Assembly (NCBI RefSeq): GCF_038397715.1
Contig: NZ_CP151633.1
Span: forward strand, 620,001-684,000
Direction: 5' to 3'
Source of the DNA: Microbacterium sp. LWO14-1.2
Lineage (GTDB): Bacteria > Actinomycetota > Actinomycetes > Actinomycetales > Microbacteriaceae
DNA: 64,000 nucleotides
Part shown: one piece after another, positions 36,210 to 44,789 of the stretch
Numbering within the stretch: the stretch's first letter is position 1
Layout of the letters: every line of letters starts with the position of its first letter
Translations under genes and position numbers: made by a program
Notes under the pieces: generated by a model
Database searches by the model: none
Seen by the model: the letters and a program-made list of their open reading frames with translations, nothing else
Told to the model about the DNA's origin: nothing

Positions 36210-37901
36210 CTATTTGGCCGGCTGCAGATGCGTCAGGACGTAGCCTGCCGCGATCGAGCCCCAGGACGGCGGGAAGGCGTAGAGGTCGTCCTCGGTCGGC
36301 CAGCCCGTGTAATCCTTCGTGTTGTAGAAGGTCTGGGTCGCGTTGATCACCAGCGGGATGTACGGCAGGTCGCGCACGATCTCGGTCTGGATCGTCCCGT
36401 ACAGCTCCTTCTTCGTCGCCTCGTCGTTCGTGCTGATCGCGGACTGCACGGCCTGGTCGACGACCGGGTTGTTGTAGCGGCTGAAGTTCCAGCGGCCGGT
36501 CGGCACCTCTTCGCCCACGGGGCCGGTGGAGCCGACGGTCGTGCCGCCGAACCAGTCGCGGTAGATCTGGAACGGGTCGGCCACGGAGGTGCCGACCATG
36601 CCTCCGACGATGAGCTGGAAGTCACCGCTCTGACGCGAGTCGGAGAACTCCTGCCACTGCACGGTCGAGGCGTTGATCTTGATGCCCGCGGCCTCGGCCT
36701 GCTCGGCGATCAGCTTCGCGGCGTCGTTGTAGTCGGTCCAGCCGTCGACCGAGGTGAGCGTGAGCTCGACCTTCTGGCCGTCCTTCTCGTAGATGCCGTC
36801 GGAGCCCTTCGTGTAGCCGGCGGCTTCGAGGATCGACCCGGCCTCGGCGGCGTCCGCCTCCTGCGGGCTGACCTCGTTCGCGGAGTCGGCGACCCACTTC
36901 TCGTCGCGGGGAAGCAGCGCGTACGTGGGCGAGATGTCGCCGGTCAGGCCGACGAACGCCTTGTCCTTGATCGTGCCGCGATCGATCGCCGCGTTCAGCG
37001 CCTGGCGCACGGCGACGTCGGTCTGCGGGCCGGAGCAGCCCAGCTCGGCGTTCGAGCAGGTGTAGAGGACGGTCGGGTCCTGCGGGGTGTTGATCCAGGA
37101 GATCGCGCCGTTCGCGGTGACGTCGTCGGGGTTCGGGATGAACATGCCGGTCCAGTCGAGCTTGCCGGCGGCGAGCAGGTCCTGCGCGGTCTGGTTGTTG
37201 TCGACCGCGATGTACTGCACCTTCTTGACCCCGAGGTCGTCGGCGCCGCGGAAGTTCTCGTTCGCGACGAGGGTGTACGACTCGCTCGTGGTCTTGTCGA
37301 CCACGTAGGGACCGGATCCGACGGGCTCCTCGTTGGCGAAGTTCGCGTAGTCGTCGACGTCCTTCCAGATGTGCTCGGGGAGGATGTACGTCGAGCCGAG
37401 ACGCTGGAACTCGGTCGTGAACTGCGCGGTCGAGTAGGTGAGCACGACCGTGGTGTCGTCGGTCGCCTCGGCCGAGACGAGGCCGTTGCCCTCGGGGTTG
37501 TTCGCCTCGTAGTTGAAGGAGAACGCGACGTCGGCTGCGGTGAGCGGCTCGCCGTCGCTCCACTTGAGGTCGGGCTTGATGGTGATCGTGATCACCGTGC
37601 CGTCCTCGTTGTACTCGTACGTGTCGCCGATCATGCCCTCCGGCTCGGAGTCGGAGGTCTTGTTGAAGAAGAACAGCGGCTCGTAGATGGGGCCGAGCGC
37701 ACCGTGGAGCACGGTGGGCGCGAAGGGGTTGTAGTTCGCCGTGATCGGGGTCTGGCTTCCGGCCCAGACACGGAGCGCGCGGTCGCCGTCTGCGCCGCTC
37801 CCGTCGTTGCCACCCGCGCCACAGGCCGTCAGGCCCAGGGCGAGGACGGAAGCCCCCGCCACGGCGGTGAGCGCGATCTTGCGCTTTCCGGTACGGATCA
37901 T
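36210..37901 (-). CDS. second family-5 solute-binding lipoprotein
   Basis: 563 residues. Signal peptide with lipobox LTAC (Cys at about 27), then GAGGNDGSGADGD linker. Family-5 signatures are LKWSDGEPLTAADVAFSF, NEEPVGSGPYVVDK, RQALNAAIDRGTIKDKAF and RDLPYIPLVINATQTFYNTKDYTGWP. The presence of several Cys in the mature domain (TCSNAELGCSG) and the C-terminal PPSW block resemble binding proteins for sugars/oligosaccharides or peptides; the ligand cannot be assigned. First gene of an operon whose promoter overlaps a perfect inverted repeat. Confidence 0.9.
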   Translation of the reverse strand: MIRTGKRKIALTAVAGASVLALGLTACGAGGNDGSGADGDRALRVWAGSQTPITANYNPFAPTVLHGALGPIYEPLFFFNKTSDSEPEGMIGDTYEYNEDGTVITITIKPDLKWSDGEPLTAADVAFSFNYEANNPEGNGLVSAEATDDTTVVLTYSTAQFTTEFQRLGSTYILPEHIWKDVDDYANFANEEPVGSGPYVVDKTTSESYTLVANENFRGADDLGVKKVQYIAVDNNQTAQDLLAAGKLDWTGMFIPNPDDVTANGAISWINTPQDPTVLYTCSNAELGCSGPQTDVAVRQALNAAIDRGTIKDKAFVGLTGDISPTYALLPRDEKWVADSANEVSPQEADAAEAGSILEAAGYTKGSDGIYEKDGQKVELTLTSVDGWTDYNDAAKLIAEQAEAAGIKINASTVQWQEFSDSRQSGDFQLIVGGMVGTSVADPFQIYRDWFGGTTVGSTGPVGEEVPTGRWNFSRYNNPVVDQAVQSAISTNDEATKKELYGTIQTEIVRDLPYIPLVINATQTFYNTKDYTGWPTEDDLYAFPPSWGSIAAGYVLTHLQPAK

Positions 37902-37995
37902 TCTGTCGTTTCCTCTCGGTGCTGCACTGCAGGAGGGACTCTCCGGATGGAGACGGAACCCTGGGTCGGGTTCGCGGGCAAACTCCCGGAAGAGG

Positions 37996-38026
37996 GGGTT
38001 TGTTAGGACAGTAACCTAACAAACCC
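37996..38026. promoter_or_regulatory. perfect 12-bp inverted repeat, candidate operator of the second importer
   Basis: GGGTTTGTTAGG - 7 nt - CCTAACAAACCC. The centre lies about 110 bp before the start codon, and one arm contains the predicted -10 box. A half site TTAGGTTA looks like a DtxR/IdeR half box, but the spacing between the TTAGG and CCTAA arms is 7 rather than the 9 of the iron box. Confidence 0.7.
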
Positions 38027-38041
38027 GCCCACCCTCGACAA
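38013..38041 (-). promoter_or_regulatory. predicted promoter of the second importer operon
   Basis: Minus strand TTGTCG (38036-38041), 17-nt spacer, TAGGTT (38013-38018). The -10 box is embedded in the inverted repeat at 37996-38026. Confidence 0.55.
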
Positions 38042-38107
38042 GACCTCTCGACGCTCCTGCATAACGTTTCGGACTCGACGAGCGGATGCCGTCACATTGC
38101 TGCACTA

Positions 38108-38124
38108 AGGGTCGCCATGACACT
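38108..38124 (+). promoter_or_regulatory. NrtR-type operator before nrtR-nadABC
   Basis: AGGGTC-GCCAT-GACACT, an imperfect palindrome with one mismatch to AGTGTC-N5-GACACT, which I recall as the NrtR-site core in actinobacteria. It overlaps the spacer in front of a TAAGAT -10 box at 38124-38129, so binding would block transcription. The nrtR start follows after AGGAGG. Confidence 0.55.
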
Positions 38125-38147
38125 AAGATCAATCGCAGGAGGTTAAG

Positions 38148-38870
38148 GTGCTCAAGACTCAAAGTGGAGGGATCGACGTCGCCGTGTCGACCGTGATCCT
38201 CACGCTGCGGCGCGCGGAGAGCGGCGACCCCGTGCTCGCCCTCCCCCTCGTGCGTCGCACCCGCGCGCCCTTCGACAGCGAGTGGGCGCTGCCGGGCGGC
38301 TGGCTCACCGCGGCCGAGTCCCCCGTGGACGCCGCAGCGCGCACCCTCGCCGAGACCACCGGCCTCACGCCCAGCTACCTCGAGCAGCTCTACGCGTTCG
38401 GGGCCGTCGACCGCTCCCCCACGCGGGTCGTGTCGATCGTGTACTGGGCGCTGCTCCGCCAGGACGACGTCGACGCGCAGAGCGCCGCGCACCGCGCATC
38501 CGGTCACGCGCCCGAGAACGTGCGCTGGTTCGATCTCTCCGAGCGCCCTCCTCTCGCCTTCGACCACGACAAGATCGTCGACTACGCCCTGTGGCGCCTC
38601 CGCAACAAGGTGGGCTACAGCCGCGTCGCGCAGGGGTTCCTCCCCGCCGAGTTCACGCTCTCCGATCTCCGCGAGGCGTACCAGTCGATCCTCGGCCGCC
38701 AGCTCGACCCCGCGAACTTCCGCCGTCAGGTCGAGGCGACGGGGAACCTGATCCCCACCGACCGCTTCCGCACCGGGAGCCACCGCCCCGCACGCCTCTA
38801 CCGATACGACACCGATGTGGAGCTGGCCGACCACGGCCCGCTCGGACCCGAGGAAACGAGCATCCGATGA
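38148..38870 (+). CDS. nrtR: NrtR, Nudix-related regulator of NAD synthesis
   Basis: 240 residues. An N-terminal Nudix fold (about 10-140, WALPGGWLTAAESPVDAAARTLAETTGL) carries a degenerate Nudix box: the canonical catalytic REuxEE helix reads AARTLAETTG, which fits a sensor more than an active hydrolase. A C-terminal winged helix (about 160-230, FTLSDLREAYQSILGRQLDPANFRRQV, then GSHRPARLYRY) completes the NrtR architecture. Known NrtR proteins repress NAD genes and release DNA on binding ADP-ribose. GTG start with strong AGGAGG. The stop overlaps the nadA ATG, and an NrtR-like box lies upstream, implying autoregulation. Confidence 0.88.
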   Translation: MLKTQSGGIDVAVSTVILTLRRAESGDPVLALPLVRRTRAPFDSEWALPGGWLTAAESPVDAAARTLAETTGLTPSYLEQLYAFGAVDRSPTRVVSIVYWALLRQDDVDAQSAAHRASGHAPENVRWFDLSERPPLAFDHDKIVDYALWRLRNKVGYSRVAQGFLPAEFTLSDLREAYQSILGRQLDPANFRRQVEATGNLIPTDRFRTGSHRPARLYRYDTDVELADHGPLGPEETSIR

Positions 38871-40204
38871 GCATCACCTTCGTCCCCACCCCGTCCGTGC
38901 CGACCTCGGACGCCTCCGTGGATCACGCGATCCAGGCGATCGTCGCCGGCGCCTCGACCGACGCGACCTGTACGACGGACCTCGCCGCAGGGCCCTGGGA
39001 CTTCGACATCCGGCCCGGCTACGGACCGGGGTCGTCGATGGGCGACGTCATCCCCACCGGCGCACCTCGGCAGGGCGAGCTCCCCGCCGAGTATCGCGAG
39101 GCGACCGAGGAGGAGCTCGACCGGCGGATCCGTGCTGCGAAGGAGGTGCTCGGCGATCGCGTCGTGATCCTCGGCCACTTCTATCAGCGGGAGGAGGTCG
39201 TGCGGCACGCCGACTACGTCGGCGACTCCTTCCAGCTCGCGACGGCGGCGAAGGACCGACCGGATGCCGAGGCCATCGTGTTCTGCGGAGTGCACTTCAT
39301 GGCCGAGACGGCGGACCTGCTCTCCGGGCCCGACCAGGCCGTCGTGCTGCCGAACCTCGCCGCCGGCTGCTCCATGGCGGACATGGCCGACATCGGTCAG
39401 GTCGAGGACTGCTGGGAGCAGCTGGCCGATGTGCTCGGCGACCTCGACGAGCAGGACGAGGACGGGCGCGTCCCGGTGATCCCCGTGACCTACATGAACT
39501 CCTCCGCGGCGATCAAGGGCTTCGTCGGACGCCACGGCGGGATCGTGTGTACCTCCTCGAACGCGCAGACGGTGCTCGAGTGGGCGTTCGAGCGCGGTCG
39601 CCGCGTGCTCTTCTTCCCCGACCAGCACCTCGGCCGCAACACGGCGAAGGCCATGGGCGTTCCGCTCTCGCAGATGCCGATGTGGAACCCGCGCAAACCG
39701 ATCGGCGGATCCACCGAGGCGGAGCTCGCCGACTCCCGCGTCATCCTCTGGCACGGGTTCTGCTCCGTGCACCGCCGATTCACGGTCGGCCAGATCGACC
39801 AGGCGCGTGCCGAGCACCCGGGGGTCCGCGTCATCGTGCACCCCGAGTGCCCGATGGAGGTCGTCGACGCCGCCGACGAGGCGGGATCGACCGACTACAT
39901 CCGTCGGGCCATCGCCGCCGCGACCGAGCCGACGACCTTCGCGATCGGCACCGAGATCAACCTGGTCCGGCGTCTCGCCGCACAGTTCCCGCAGCACGAG
40001 ATCTTCTGCCTCGACCCGGTCGTGTGCCCGTGCTCTACGATGTACCGCATCCACCCCGGCTATCTCGCGTGGGTGCTGGAAGAACTCGTGGCCGGTCGCA
40101 CCCCCAACCGCATCCGGGTGACGTCCGACGTGGCCGACCCCGCCCGTACCGCGCTGGAGCGGATGCTGGCCGCGAAGCCCCCGGTGGCGGCGAGCGCGCG
40201 ATGA
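38867..40204 (+). CDS. nadA: quinolinate synthase A
   Basis: 445 residues, the long actinobacterial form with an N-terminal extension of about 80 residues. Cluster cysteines are seen in PNLAAGCSMADM, VHPECPMEV and DPVVCPCSTMYRI; GHFYQREEVV and VTYMNSSAAIKG are substrate-site motifs. It condenses iminoaspartate with DHAP to quinolinate and needs a [4Fe-4S] cluster. The ATG overlaps the nrtR stop (ATGA), and the next start overlaps its own stop. The cysteine desulfurase three genes downstream is the likely sulfur donor for this cluster. Confidence 0.95.
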   Translation: MSITFVPTPSVPTSDASVDHAIQAIVAGASTDATCTTDLAAGPWDFDIRPGYGPGSSMGDVIPTGAPRQGELPAEYREATEEELDRRIRAAKEVLGDRVVILGHFYQREEVVRHADYVGDSFQLATAAKDRPDAEAIVFCGVHFMAETADLLSGPDQAVVLPNLAAGCSMADMADIGQVEDCWEQLADVLGDLDEQDEDGRVPVIPVTYMNSSAAIKGFVGRHGGIVCTSSNAQTVLEWAFERGRRVLFFPDQHLGRNTAKAMGVPLSQMPMWNPRKPIGGSTEAELADSRVILWHGFCSVHRRFTVGQIDQARAEHPGVRVIVHPECPMEVVDAADEAGSTDYIRRAIAAATEPTTFAIGTEINLVRRLAAQFPQHEIFCLDPVVCPCSTMYRIHPGYLAWVLEELVAGRTPNRIRVTSDVADPARTALERMLAAKPPVAASAR

Positions 40205-41685
40205 ACGTCGTCGTGGTCGGATCCGGCATCGCCGGGCTCACCGCCGCGCTGCACGCCGCGGAAGCCGGTCACCACGTGACGCTCGTGACGAAGGGCGCCA
40301 TCGGAGACGGATGCACGGGCTACGCACAGGGCGGCGTCGCCGGCGTCTACGGAACGGACGACTCCGCGGAGCAGCACGCCGCAGACACGATCACCGCCGG
40401 CGCGGGTCTCTCCGATGTCGGCGCCGTCGACGTGCTCGTGCAGGGCGCAGCCGCGCGGATCGCCGAGCTGATCGCCCGCGGCGTCGCCTTCGACCGGGAT
40501 GCCGACGGTCGGCTGCTGCTGGGCCGGGAAGCCGCGCACAGCCACGCGCGCATCGTGCACGCGGGCGGCGATGCGACGGGTGCGGCGATCTCCCGGGCGC
40601 TCGTGACGGCGGTGCGCGACGACGCGCGGATCGCGGTCGTCGAGCGGGCCATGCTCGTCGACCTCGTCGTGACGGACGGCGCGGTGCGCGGCATCCGTCT
40701 GCTCGCGGGGACAGCGATCGACGAGCTCTCCGCGGATGCCGTGATCCTCGCGACCGGCGGCGCGGGGTGCCTGTACGCGCACACGACGAACCCGGAGGGG
40801 ACGACGGGCGACGGCATCGCGGCAGCGATCCGCGCCGGTGCGGCCGTGGCCGACCTCGAGTTCGTGCAATTCCACCCGACCGTGCTCGCGGTCGGCTCCC
40901 CGTTCCTCATCTCGGAGGCCGTGCGCGGCGAAGGCGCGACGCTCGTGGACGACGCAGGACGGCGCTTCGTCTTCGACACGCACCCCGACGGCGAACTGGC
41001 TCCCCGTGACGTCGTGTCGCGGGCGATCGCGCGACGGGCCGCCGCCCAGGGCTCGCCCGTCCATCTCGATGCGACGATGCTCGGGGCGACCAGGCTGGCC
41101 CGACGGTTCCCGACGATCGATCGGGTCACCCGCGAGCGCGGTCTCGACTGGTCGGCGCATCCCCTCCCCGTCACACCCGCGGCGCACTATCTCATGGGCG
41201 GGGTGCAGACCGACCTCGACGGCCGCACCACCCTCCGGAACCTCTTCGCGGTCGGCGAGGTCGCCCGCACCGGTGTGCACGGCGCGAACAGACTCGCCTC
41301 GAACTCGCTGCTGGAGGGGGCGGTGTTCGGCGCCCGCGCGGCAGCCGCGCTCACGGCTCCGTGGACCGAGCTGCAGGTCGCCGCCCGCCCGGAGCAGGCT
41401 TCCCCGCCCGTGACCGCCGCCGTCCCGTTCCGCCGCGACGCGCTGCAGCGGCTGATGTGGGATCATGTCGGACTGCTCCGCGACACCCCCGGCCTCGAGG
41501 CGGCCCTCGCGACCGTGCGCGCCTGGGCTGCGGCTGCGACGCCGCCTGAGACGGCCAGGGCGCATGAGGACGCGAATCTGCTCCTGCTGGCCGAGGCCAC
41601 GGCATCCGCCGCCCTCTCCCGCGTCGACCCGGTCGGCGCGCACTATCGCGAACCCGCTCCCGCACCCCTTCTGGAGACCGTCTGA
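40201..41685 (+). CDS. nadB: L-aspartate oxidase
   Basis: 494 residues. FAD-binding GSGIAGLTAALHAAEAGHHV at the N-terminus, the GGVAGVYGTDDSAEQHAADT substrate lid, a His-Arg site in FVQFHPTVL, SEAVRGEGATL, and TGVHGANRLASNSLLEG. It oxidises L-aspartate to iminoaspartate, the substrate of NadA. Second nad gene, coupled to nadA by an ATGA overlap and to nadC by TGATG. Much longer frame upstream was rejected as it reads through nadA. Confidence 0.94.
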   Translation: MNVVVVGSGIAGLTAALHAAEAGHHVTLVTKGAIGDGCTGYAQGGVAGVYGTDDSAEQHAADTITAGAGLSDVGAVDVLVQGAAARIAELIARGVAFDRDADGRLLLGREAAHSHARIVHAGGDATGAAISRALVTAVRDDARIAVVERAMLVDLVVTDGAVRGIRLLAGTAIDELSADAVILATGGAGCLYAHTTNPEGTTGDGIAAAIRAGAAVADLEFVQFHPTVLAVGSPFLISEAVRGEGATLVDDAGRRFVFDTHPDGELAPRDVVSRAIARRAAAQGSPVHLDATMLGATRLARRFPTIDRVTRERGLDWSAHPLPVTPAAHYLMGGVQTDLDGRTTLRNLFAVGEVARTGVHGANRLASNSLLEGAVFGARAAAALTAPWTELQVAARPEQASPPVTAAVPFRRDALQRLMWDHVGLLRDTPGLEAALATVRAWAAAATPPETARAHEDANLLLLAEATASAALSRVDPVGAHYREPAPAPLLETV

Positions 41686-42536
41686 TGCTCACTCCCGCCG
41701 CCATCTCCCGCGTCGTCGGCGCCGCCCTCGAAGAGGACGCGCCCTGGGGCGACATCACGAGCAGCGTGCTGCTGCCGCCCGACGCGACGGCCACCGCCGA
41801 TCTCGTCGCCCGGGAGGCCGGCGTCTTCAGCGGCGGCGAGGTCTTCACCGCGGCCTTCACGCTCACCGACCCCGCGATCCGGGTCGACGTGCACGTCGGC
41901 GACGGAGATGAGTTCGCCGCCGACGACGTGCTCGCGACGGTGTCGGGGAACGCCCGAGGCATCCTCACGGCCGAGCGCATCGCACTGAACTTCACGCAGC
42001 GCATGAGCGGCATCGCCACGGTCACTGCCGCCTACGTGAGCGCCACGGAGGGCACGTCGGCCCGCATCGCCGACACGCGCAAGACGACTCCCGGTCTGCG
42101 GGCCTTCGAGCGCCACGCCGTCGTCTCCGGCGGCGGGCACAACCACCGTCACTCCCTCTCGGATGCGGTCATGGCGAAGGACAACCACCTCGCCGTGCTG
42201 CAGCGCTCCGGGCGCGACCTCGCCTCGGCGCTGCGCGAGGCACTGGCGCAGCTGCCCCACACGACGCACGTCGTCGTCGAGGTCGACCGCCTCGACCAGA
42301 TCGACGCGGTCATCGCGGGCGGCGCCGACACCGTGCTGCTCGACAACTTCACACCGGACGAACTGCGAGCCGGAGTCGCCCTCATCGACGGACGCGCTCA
42401 GGTCGAGGCATCGGGTGGCGTGAACCTCGACACGGTCGCCGCGATCGCGGCGACCGGGGTCGACGTGATCTCGGTCGGCGCGCTCACGCACTCCGCCCGC
42501 GCGCTGGATCTGGGCCTGGACGTCCGGATCGACTGA
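41685..42536 (+). CDS. nadC: nicotinate-nucleotide pyrophosphorylase (quinolinate phosphoribosyltransferase)
   Basis: 283 residues. Motifs ARIADTRKTTPGLRAFERHAV, GGGHNHRHSLSDAVMAKDNHL, EVDRLDQID and EASGGVNLDTV match QPRTase, which decarboxylates quinolinate and transfers phosphoribose to give NaMN. Family length. Overlaps nadB by one nucleotide and is followed 4 nt later by the cysteine desulfurase. Confidence 0.95.
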   Translation: MLTPAAISRVVGAALEEDAPWGDITSSVLLPPDATATADLVAREAGVFSGGEVFTAAFTLTDPAIRVDVHVGDGDEFAADDVLATVSGNARGILTAERIALNFTQRMSGIATVTAAYVSATEGTSARIADTRKTTPGLRAFERHAVVSGGGHNHRHSLSDAVMAKDNHLAVLQRSGRDLASALREALAQLPHTTHVVVEVDRLDQIDAVIAGGADTVLLDNFTPDELRAGVALIDGRAQVEASGGVNLDTVAAIAATGVDVISVGALTHSARALDLGLDVRID

Positions 42537-42540
42537 GCGG

Positions 42541-43680
42541 ATGCTGTACCTCGACCACGCCGCGACCTCGCCCCTGCGCCTCGAGGTACGCGACGCCATG
42601 CTCCCCTACCTGACCGGGGCGTTCGGGAACCCCTCAAGCCACCACACCGTCGGAGAGGCTGCAGCGCAGGCGCTGGACGAGGCGCGGTCGCGCGTCGCCA
42701 CGGTGCTCGGGTTCCGGAGCTGCGACGTGATCTTCACGAGCGGCGGGACGGAGGCGAACAACCTCGCCGTCAAGGGCATCGTGCTGGCGGCGCTCGACCG
42801 CGGGCGGCGCCACGTGATCGTGTCGTCGATCGAGCACGAGTCCGTGCTCGCTCCCGCCGACTACCTGCACCGGTTCCACGGTGTCGCGGTGACACACCTG
42901 CCGGTCGACCGCACGGGTCGCGTGAGCACCGACGACCTGCGCAGGGCGCTGCGCGAGGACACCGCACTCGTCTCCGTCGACCACGCGAACAACGAGATCG
43001 GCACGGTGCAGGACATCGCGGCGCTCCAGGCCGTGACCTCTGCGGTCGGAGTGCCGTTGCACGTCGACGCCGTGCAGTCGGCGGGATGGCTTCCTCTGCG
43101 CGATCTCGGCGCGGACGCCGTCACGGTCGCCGGGCACAAGATCGGCGCGCCGCAGGGCATCGGGGTGCTGGCCGTTCGCGGGCGGGTCCCGATCGAGCCC
43201 CTGCTGCACGGCGGCGGGCAGGAACGCGGACGCCGCTCCGGCACCGAGAACGTCGCCGGGGCCGTCGCCCTCGCCACGGCGCTCGAGCTCGCGGCCTCCG
43301 AGCAACGGGCCGTGCACGAGGCTGTCGGTGAAGCCACGACGCGGTTCATCGAGCGCGTCCTGACAGCCGTGCCGCAGGCCGCGCTCACCGGCCACCCGCA
43401 CTCACGGCTGCCCGGGTGCGCCAGCTTCACGTTCGCCGGCGTGAACGGAGAGACCGTGCTGCTCGAACTGGAGCGACGCGGCATCGTGTCGTCGAGCGGA
43501 TCGGCGTGCGCCGCCGACAGCGGCGAGCCCTCGCACGTGCTGCTCGCCTGCGGGTTCGACCCCGACCTCGCACAGACCGCCGTGCGCTTCACGTTCGGGC
43601 GCACCGCGTTGCCGCCGGGCGTTCCGGACCGACTGGCCGACGCGGTCGCGGATGCGGTGCGCGCGGCGGCAGGCACCTGA
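42541..43680 (+). CDS. cysteine desulfurase (NifS/IscS-like) of the nad operon
   Basis: 379 residues. LYLDHAATSPL, SGGTEANNLAVKG and the PLP-lysine site VTVAGHKIGAPQGIGVL are present, with GVNGETVLLELERRGIVSSSGSACA carrying the catalytic Cys and HPHSRLPGCASF nearby. It mobilises sulfur from cysteine. Position directly after nadC suggests a dedicated role in building the NadA cluster; NifS-like genes linked to nad genes are known in gram-positives. No IscU or SUF genes adjoin it. Confidence 0.92.
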   Translation: MLYLDHAATSPLRLEVRDAMLPYLTGAFGNPSSHHTVGEAAAQALDEARSRVATVLGFRSCDVIFTSGGTEANNLAVKGIVLAALDRGRRHVIVSSIEHESVLAPADYLHRFHGVAVTHLPVDRTGRVSTDDLRRALREDTALVSVDHANNEIGTVQDIAALQAVTSAVGVPLHVDAVQSAGWLPLRDLGADAVTVAGHKIGAPQGIGVLAVRGRVPIEPLLHGGGQERGRRSGTENVAGAVALATALELAASEQRAVHEAVGEATTRFIERVLTAVPQAALTGHPHSRLPGCASFTFAGVNGETVLLELERRGIVSSSGSACAADSGEPSHVLLACGFDPDLAQTAVRFTFGRTALPPGVPDRLADAVADAVRAAAGT

Positions 43681-43727
43681 CGTCCGGCCTCGACGGCGGG
43701 CACTCCGCGCACTCGCTCTCGTCTGCT

Positions 43728-43759
43728 GTCGCGCGGTCGCGCCGTCGCGCCGTCGCGCC
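43728..43759 (+). repeat. 8-bp tandem repeat (GTCGCGCC), four copies
   Basis: Four units at 43728 (last base variant), 43736, 43744 and 43752, in the 127-bp gap before the glycosyltransferase gene. The rest of this gap holds that gene's -10 box and nothing else I recognise. Confidence 0.85.
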
Positions 43760-43794
43760 GTCGCCGCGGGAGACCGCGACCCACCGCCGCGCTC

Positions 43795-43800
43795 TAGACT
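43795..43800 (+). promoter_or_regulatory. -10 box of the glycosyltransferase gene (leaderless type)
   Basis: TAGACT, 7 nt before the GTG at 43808. Confidence 0.55.
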
Positions 43801-43807
43801 CGGCTGG

Positions 43808-44755
43808 GTGACCGACTCCGCCCCGATCGTGACGATGATCGTCCCCGGTCGCGACATCGCCGCCTTCGCGCCGGCAGCCCTCGACTCCCTGCGAGCGCAG
43901 ACCGAACAGCGGTGGCGGGCCGTGCTCGTCGACGACGGGTCCCACGACGCGACAGCACACATCTTCGCGCAGGCCGCGGCGGACGATCGCCGGTTCCACG
44001 TGATCGCGCACGACGACTCCCGGGGCCTCGGGGCCGCCCGCAACACCGCGCTCGACGTCGTCGACACCCCGCTCGTCGGCTTCCTCGACGGCGACGACGA
44101 GCTCGCACCCTCGGCCCTCGAACGCCTGACCTCGACCCTCGCCGCGAGCGGCAGCGACCTCGTCGCCGGCGCCTACGTACGGTCGCGCTTCGACGGCGAG
44201 CGCTACGTCTCCGGTCGCGTGCAGCCGTGGGTGGCCGCGGCGACCGACCCCGAGCGCCTCGGCACGACGATCATCGAGCATCCTGCGGCGAGCGCGAACA
44301 TCGTGGCCTGGTCGAAGGTGAGCCGCACCGAGCTGTGGCGCGACCTGCGGTTCCCCGAGGGCGTCGCCTACGAGGATCAGGTCGTCGCACAACTGCTCTA
44401 CACCCGAGCGCGAGCCTTCGACGTGATCCCCGACGCGGTCGTGCGCTGGCGCGTGCGCGCCGACGGCACCTCGATCACGCAGGGCAAGGACCGGATACCC
44501 GTGCTGCGCGACTACCTCGCTGCACTGCGCGGCGGCATCCGGGTGCTGCACGAGGCAGGAGCCCGCGCGGCCGTGACCGCTCGCCTCGACCTGATCCTCG
44601 CGATGGACCTGCCGCCGCTGCAGGAGATCGCCGCGCAGCATCCCGACCCCGAGTACCGGGCCCTGCTCGACGCCTTCGTCGCCGACCTGAAGTCGCTTCC
44701 CGAGTTCGCCGATGCGCGCCCCGATCCCACCCTCGTCGCCGGCCTTCGCTGGTGA
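43808..44755 (+). CDS. family 2 glycosyltransferase
   Basis: 315 residues, GT-A fold. It starts TMIVPGRDIAAFAPAALDSL, then VLVDDGSHDATA (nucleotide-sugar binding), DSRGLGAARNTALD and the metal-binding VGFLDGDDELAP; YEDQVVAQLLY is a typical acidic second motif. Predicted to transfer a sugar from a nucleotide donor, probably for cell-envelope glycans or teichoic-acid-like polymers; no membrane segment, so cytosolic or peripheral. The GTG was chosen from the leaderless -10 box. Confidence 0.87.
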   Translation: MTDSAPIVTMIVPGRDIAAFAPAALDSLRAQTEQRWRAVLVDDGSHDATAHIFAQAAADDRRFHVIAHDDSRGLGAARNTALDVVDTPLVGFLDGDDELAPSALERLTSTLAASGSDLVAGAYVRSRFDGERYVSGRVQPWVAAATDPERLGTTIIEHPAASANIVAWSKVSRTELWRDLRFPEGVAYEDQVVAQLLYTRARAFDVIPDAVVRWRVRADGTSITQGKDRIPVLRDYLAALRGGIRVLHEAGARAAVTARLDLILAMDLPPLQEIAAQHPDPEYRALLDAFVADLKSLPEFADARPDPTLVAGLRW

Positions 44756-44789
44756 CGGCCGGCTCGACACCCCGACCACGGAAGAGATC

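Noticed and set aside
37996..38026. An IdeR/DtxR iron box before the second importer.
   Set aside because: Only half-site similarity; the TTAGG/CCTAA arms are spaced by 7 nt rather than 9. I kept it as an unknown operator.
38103..38127. CACTAAG direct repeats (38103 and 38121) as separate regulator sites.
   Set aside because: They are better explained as flanks of the single NrtR-like palindrome; no independent support.
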